This document shows positions 5,151 to 5,758 of a DNA stretch of 5,758 bases, piece by piece (the stretch's first letter is position 1; every line of letters starts with the position of its first letter). Origin of the DNA: Nitrosospira sp. Its GTDB lineage: Bacteria; Pseudomonadota; Gammaproteobacteria; Burkholderiales; Nitrosomonadaceae. Made by a program: the position numbers and the translations under genes. The stretch is from the NCBI GenBank assembly GCA_030453055.1, contig JAKDLC010000147.1, forward strand, positions 1 through 5,758, in the 5' to 3' direction. The notes under the pieces were generated by a model. It saw only the letters and a list, made by a program, of their open reading frames with translations, was not told where the DNA came from and ran no database searches.

Positions 5151-5375
5151 TCAGGCAGTCTTGCGACCTGGAGTGCGTAGTAATTCGTCGGTATCGAACC
5201 CTTTCAGCCCGATGTCTTCGAGGGGCACGTCCCACACTTCCGCTTCCGAGATTGCTGTCTCAAGAAACTGGTAGCACGCCAGCGCATAGTCACTGCCGGG
5301 GTTCTGCATTCCGCGCTCCTTTGCCATCTCGACCATGGCATTCAAAATTGATCCGTAATCGTGTTTCTTATCCAT
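5151..5375 (-). CDS. Small acidic protein, candidate immunity protein
   Basis: This 74-residue soluble protein has no signal peptide or membrane helix and I cannot assign it to a named family. It is acidic, with 14 Asp/Glu against 8 Lys/Arg, and looks helical in the first half (MDKKHDYGSILNAMVEMAKE). The middle reads GSDYALACYQFLETAISEAE and the second half VPLEDIGLKGF then DELLRTP. The start ATG (5375-5373) follows AAGGAGCGGGAAA, a good ribosome-binding site. The upstream gene's stop is at 5370-5368, so the two overlap by 8 bp and are probably translationally coupled. An intrinsic terminator follows, making it the last gene of the unit. Small size, acidity and position right behind a toxin-like C-terminus suggest, by inference only, that it neutralises that toxin. 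Confidence 0.75.
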   Translation of the reverse strand: MDKKHDYGSILNAMVEMAKERGMQNPGSDYALACYQFLETAISEAEVWDVPLEDIGLKGFDTDELLRTPGRKTA

Positions 5376-5758
5376 TTTCCCGCTCCTTCAATATGCCACG
5401 CAGTATTTTAATGGAATCCATGTGGCGCTCGATATCCTGTTTCCAGCCTTTGATAAGCGCTTCTCGCCGGCGAGGGTCATACGCATGATAATCCGCCATC
5501 TTGGAAGCGGGATCGATGATCCATTTCTCATGCCGCGCAATCTGGTTTTCAAAACTCCGTATCCCTTTTGACAGCTGTTTTTCGTTAAGTTTAAGTTGCT
5601 CCTTGTACCAGCCGCTATATTTGCCCCCGGCTTTTGCTATTTCATACGCGGTAACCATACTTGGTTTCAGTCTAGCACCACCGCTCGCCCCTGTCCAATG
5701 CGCCGCTGCACCGCCTTCCATCGCGATTTGATCATTCCCTGCTTGAGATTCCCTACTT
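5368..5758 (-). CDS. C-terminal part of a polymorphic toxin-like protein (5' end outside window)
   Basis: The frame is open to the window edge, giving 129 visible residues before the TAA at 5370-5368. An ATG at 5721 is in frame but has no ribosome-binding site, so the start is probably further upstream. The visible part begins with a small-residue linker (GNDQIAMEGGAAAHWTGASG). It continues with a Lys/Arg- and Glu-rich helical region: KQLSKGIRSFENQIARHEKW, then DPASKM, then AYDPRRREALIKGWKQDIER, then SIKILRGILKE. The order SKGIRS, Q-I-x-x-H, a DP turn, DPRRREALI, W-x-x-D-I, ILxGIL is what I recall from the extreme C-termini of RHS- and hemagglutinin-type polymorphic toxins. The assignment is by pattern memory, not a search. 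The downstream overlapping acidic gene fits that arrangement. I cannot name a catalytic activity from this fragment, and a stand-alone small protein remains possible. Confidence 0.6.
   Translation of the reverse strand, partial: SRESQAGNDQIAMEGGAAAHWTGASGGARLKPSMVTAYEIAKAGGKYSGWYKEQLKLNEKQLSKGIRSFENQIARHEKWIIDPASKMADYHAYDPRRREALIKGWKQDIERHMDSIKILRGILKERENG

Noticed and set aside
4808..5758. tRNA-Asn as the attachment site of an integrated element carrying the toxin-like unit
   Set aside because: The toxin-like genes lie on the 5' side of the tRNA, no integrase is visible and I found no direct repeat of the tRNA 3' end in the window.
1..5758. CRISPR array, insertion-sequence transposase or riboswitch
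   Set aside because: No regularly spaced direct repeats, no transposase reading frame and no recognisable riboswitch core were seen on either strand.

Overview
The window is a piece of a proteobacterial chromosome of moderate GC content. It carries DoxX, 6-phosphogluconolactonase, a CCA-encoding tRNA-Asn, strong Shine-Dalgarno sites and sigma70-type promoters. Paired ATTCCC-N8-GGGAAT palindromes of the kind spread through beta- and gammaproteobacterial genomes are also present. I lean towards a betaproteobacterium, possibly a Nitrosomonadaceae relative, but no single gene proves this.

Left part (1-2377), plus strand: the 3' end of a tetratricopeptide-repeat protein gene, a 283-bp gap with a perfect 8+8 dyad, a four-helix DoxX-family membrane protein, then a 6-phosphogluconolactonase gene (pgl). 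The gene order gives no obvious shared pathway. Pgl is a housekeeping enzyme of the oxidative pentose phosphate pathway.

Centre (2378-3578): convergent to pgl lies a SufR-like winged-helix regulator on the minus strand. Its four C-terminal cysteines suggest an Fe-S sensor, and it ends in a charged tail built from a 12-bp tandem repeat. Upstream of it is an approximately 500-bp non-coding stretch. This holds a near-consensus plus-strand promoter with no recognisable gene behind it, a short perfect hairpin, and a 115-bp inverted-repeat element made of two dRS3-like palindromes.

Right-centre (3579-4883), minus strand: a metallo-beta-lactamase-fold hydrolase resembling AHL lactonases, preceded by a small two-helix membrane protein and probably co-transcribed with it. 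Next comes tRNA-Asn(GUU) with its own well-placed promoter.

Right end (4884-5758): a short non-coding stretch with a consensus DnaA box in an inverted pair, then a strong minus-strand terminator closing a two-gene unit. Its upstream gene runs off the window and resembles the C-terminal end of a polymorphic (contact-dependent or RHS-like) toxin. The downstream 74-aa acidic protein overlaps it by 8 bp and is the natural candidate immunity protein. This pair is the most accessory-looking and most interesting part of the window.
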